Made by a program: the position numbers and the translations under genes. Below the pieces are notes generated by a model that did no database searches, was not told the DNA's origin, and was given only the letters and a program-made list of their open reading frames with translations. Shown here piece after piece: positions 4,511-5,886 of a DNA stretch of 5,886 nt (positions within the stretch are counted from its first letter, which is position 1; each line of letters opens with the position of its first letter). Origin of the DNA: DATKMG01 sp035541995. GTDB taxonomy: Bacteria; Acidobacteriota; Terriglobia; Versatilivoradales; Versatilivoraceae. The DNA lies in assembly GCA_035541995.1 (NCBI GenBank), contig DATKMG010000493.1:1-5886 (forward strand), given 5' to 3'.

Positions 4511-5886
4511 CTACTTGGTCCAAGCCAGCCATTTTGTAAATGCCTTCTTGACGAAAGGCGTCAGTCGCGTACGGTTATAGGCGTCGCCGGTCTGCTTGAT
4601 CGCCTCCGCTTGGGTCGGATAAGAATGAATGACCCCGGACAGAGTCGCCAAACCCAATTTTCCCACCATGGCCAGTGTTATTTCATTGAGCATCTCCCCT
4701 GCATGCGAGGCTACAATCGTAGCCCCGACAATCTTGTCCTTTCCTTTTTCCACCAGCACCTTCACGAAGCCCTCTTCCTCACCATCAGCTACTGCTCTGT
4801 CTACTCCCTGAAGCGGTCTGACGTAGGTGTCGACAGCCATACCAGTCCTGGCCGCAACTGCTTCGTCAATTCCCACATGTGCAACCTCAGGATCGGTGAA
4901 TGTCGTCCACGGGACAATAAGGGCGCTCAATTTCTTTGAGCCCTTGAAAAGGGCATTCTGAATGACTATTCGCGCAGTGGCATCGGCCGTGTGCGTGAAC
5001 TTGTAATTCATGCAGATGTCCCCCGCGGCAAAGATATGGGGATTAGTGGTCCGCAAGTAATCATCCACATGGACCCCTTTCTTGGAGTCATATTCCACAC
5101 CCGCTATCTCCAAACCCAGATTCTCTACGTTAGGAACGCGACCCGCGCTGATCAGGATTTCATCCACTGCCATGGAATCCTTCACGCCGTTTGCCTCGAA
5201 GTGGATAATCTTTTCTCCGTTGCCGGACTCGACCTCGCTAACGCCGCTGTCCAGCAATAGCTTCATCCCTTCTCTAATGAATCTGTCCTGTATTATCTCA
5301 GCAGCGTCTCTGTCCTCGCGGTCAAGTATGTGGTCATGATTGTGGAACAGAAATACCTGGCTCCCGAGTCTCTGAAAAGCTTGGGCCATTTCGCAACCGA
5401 TCGGGCCTCCTCCTATCACGGCCAGTCTCTTTGGGCGTTCGGTCAGCGAGAATACGGTCTCGTTCGTGAGAAAGCCGGCCTCTGCCAGCCCTTTAATATT
5501 GGGGCGGGCAGCCCGCGTTCCAGAAGCGATTACAGCCTTCTTGAAACGCAGCTTTTTGCCATCTACTTCAACTCGGTCGGGAGCAGTGAATCGGGCGTGT
5601 CCCAGGAAAACATCCACGCCCAAGTCTTTGAATCGGTGAACCGAATCGTGCTTGCTTATCCTAGCCCTCAGACGGCGCATCCGCTCCATTACCGCTGGAA
5701 AGTCCACTTCCAGCCCGTTGACCCTTACGCCGTAATTCGCAGCTTCCTGGATCTCCCGAACCACCCTTGCGGAGCGAATCACCGTCTTCGATGGGACACA
5801 GCCTACGTTCAAGCAATCGCCTCCCATGAGGTGCCGCTCCACAAGCGCGACTTTTGCCCCCAGGCCGGCCGCTCCTGCGGCGGTTA
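4511..5886 (-). CDS. Pyridine nucleotide-disulphide oxidoreductase, MerA-like flavoprotein (N-terminus beyond window)
   Basis: 457 residues are visible, numbered here from the first whole codon at 5884. The start lies off the right edge; a GTG at 5842 is inside the FAD-binding domain and is not the start. Seen: the end of the FAD motif (TAAGAAGLGAKVALVER), redox cysteines Cys24 and Cys29 in CLNVGCVPSK, the NAD(P) motif GGGPIG at 158-163, SAGRVPN at 246-252, FAAGDI at 285-290 for FAD, and a C-terminal dimerisation domain with HSYPTQAE at 420-427. The family (lipoamide dehydrogenase, glutathione reductase, MerA) moves electrons from NAD(P)H through FAD to a disulphide or other acceptor. The catalytic His of HxHPT is Tyr422 here. 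The C-terminal cysteine pair of mercuric reductase is absent. At the end of the second NAD-domain strand His181 replaces the usual Glu. The acceptor is unknown and mercuric reductase is unlikely. Confidence 0.9.
   Translation of the reverse strand, partial: TAAGAAGLGAKVALVERHLMGGDCLNVGCVPSKTVIRSARVVREIQEAANYGVRVNGLEVDFPAVMERMRRLRARISKHDSVHRFKDLGVDVFLGHARFTAPDRVEVDGKKLRFKKAVIASGTRAARPNIKGLAEAGFLTNETVFSLTERPKRLAVIGGGPIGCEMAQAFQRLGSQVFLFHNHDHILDREDRDAAEIIQDRFIREGMKLLLDSGVSEVESGNGEKIIHFEANGVKDSMAVDEILISAGRVPNVENLGLEIAGVEYDSKKGVHVDDYLRTTNPHIFAAGDICMNYKFTHTADATARIVIQNALFKGSKKLSALIVPWTTFTDPEVAHVGIDEAVAARTGMAVDTYVRPLQGVDRAVADGEEEGFVKVLVEKGKDKIVGATIVASHAGEMLNEITLAMVGKLGLATLSGVIHSYPTQAEAIKQTGDAYNRTRLTPFVKKAFTKWLAWTK

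Noticed and set aside
4487..4939. Plus-strand frame of 150 codons opposite the flavoprotein gene
   Set aside because: Lies antisense to conserved C-terminal motifs of the flavoprotein, and its peptide resembles no family.

Overview
The window holds four complete metabolic or regulatory genes, one gene cut by the right edge and one gene remnant. Codon use and base composition look moderate in GC and fairly even. The mix of a beta-keto acid cleavage enzyme, a metallo-beta-lactamase-fold hydrolase, a stand-alone double ACT protein, a Gram-negative outer-membrane barrel fragment and a MerA-like flavoprotein suggests a Gram-negative bacterium with varied acid catabolism. A Desulfobacterota (deltaproteobacterial) or syntroph-like genome is my best guess. 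That is inference: no marker gene fixes the taxonomy.

Left part (1-2339): positions 1-207 contain no recognised gene, only a possible 40-residue leader ORF. A zinc-dependent medium-chain dehydrogenase (208-1308, +) converges on a DUF849/BKACE-type beta-keto acid cleavage enzyme (1482-2339, -). The 173-bp gap between their stop codons holds an imperfect hairpin that could end both transcripts.

Centre (2340-3955): a 162-bp divergent control region separates the BKACE gene from a metallo-beta-lactamase hydrolase of the N-acyl-homoserine-lactonase-like family (2502-3287, +). It carries a perfect TATAAT box and a spaced inverted repeat. After a 254-bp non-coding gap with its own candidate promoter comes a 137-residue protein with two ACT-like halves (3542-3955, +).

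Right part (3956-5886): the 3' end of an outer-membrane beta-barrel gene (about 3967-4413, +) remains without a start or N-terminal half. Facing it is a pyridine nucleotide-disulphide oxidoreductase (4511-5886, -) of the kind often labelled mercuric reductase. Its N-terminus runs off the window.

Working model (inference): hydrolase, dehydrogenase and BKACE could be successive steps of one catabolic route. The hydrolase would open a lactone or ester, the dehydrogenase would oxidise the hydroxyl to a beta-keto acid, and BKACE would split that with acetyl-CoA into acetoacetate and a shorter acyl-CoA. Three active-site departures are visible: Ala at position 14 of BKACE, His in place of the lactonase tyrosine, and Tyr in place of the catalytic His of the flavoprotein. 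These argue against taking the usual database names literally. I found no CRISPR array, tRNA, rRNA, insertion sequence or clearly new multi-gene system.
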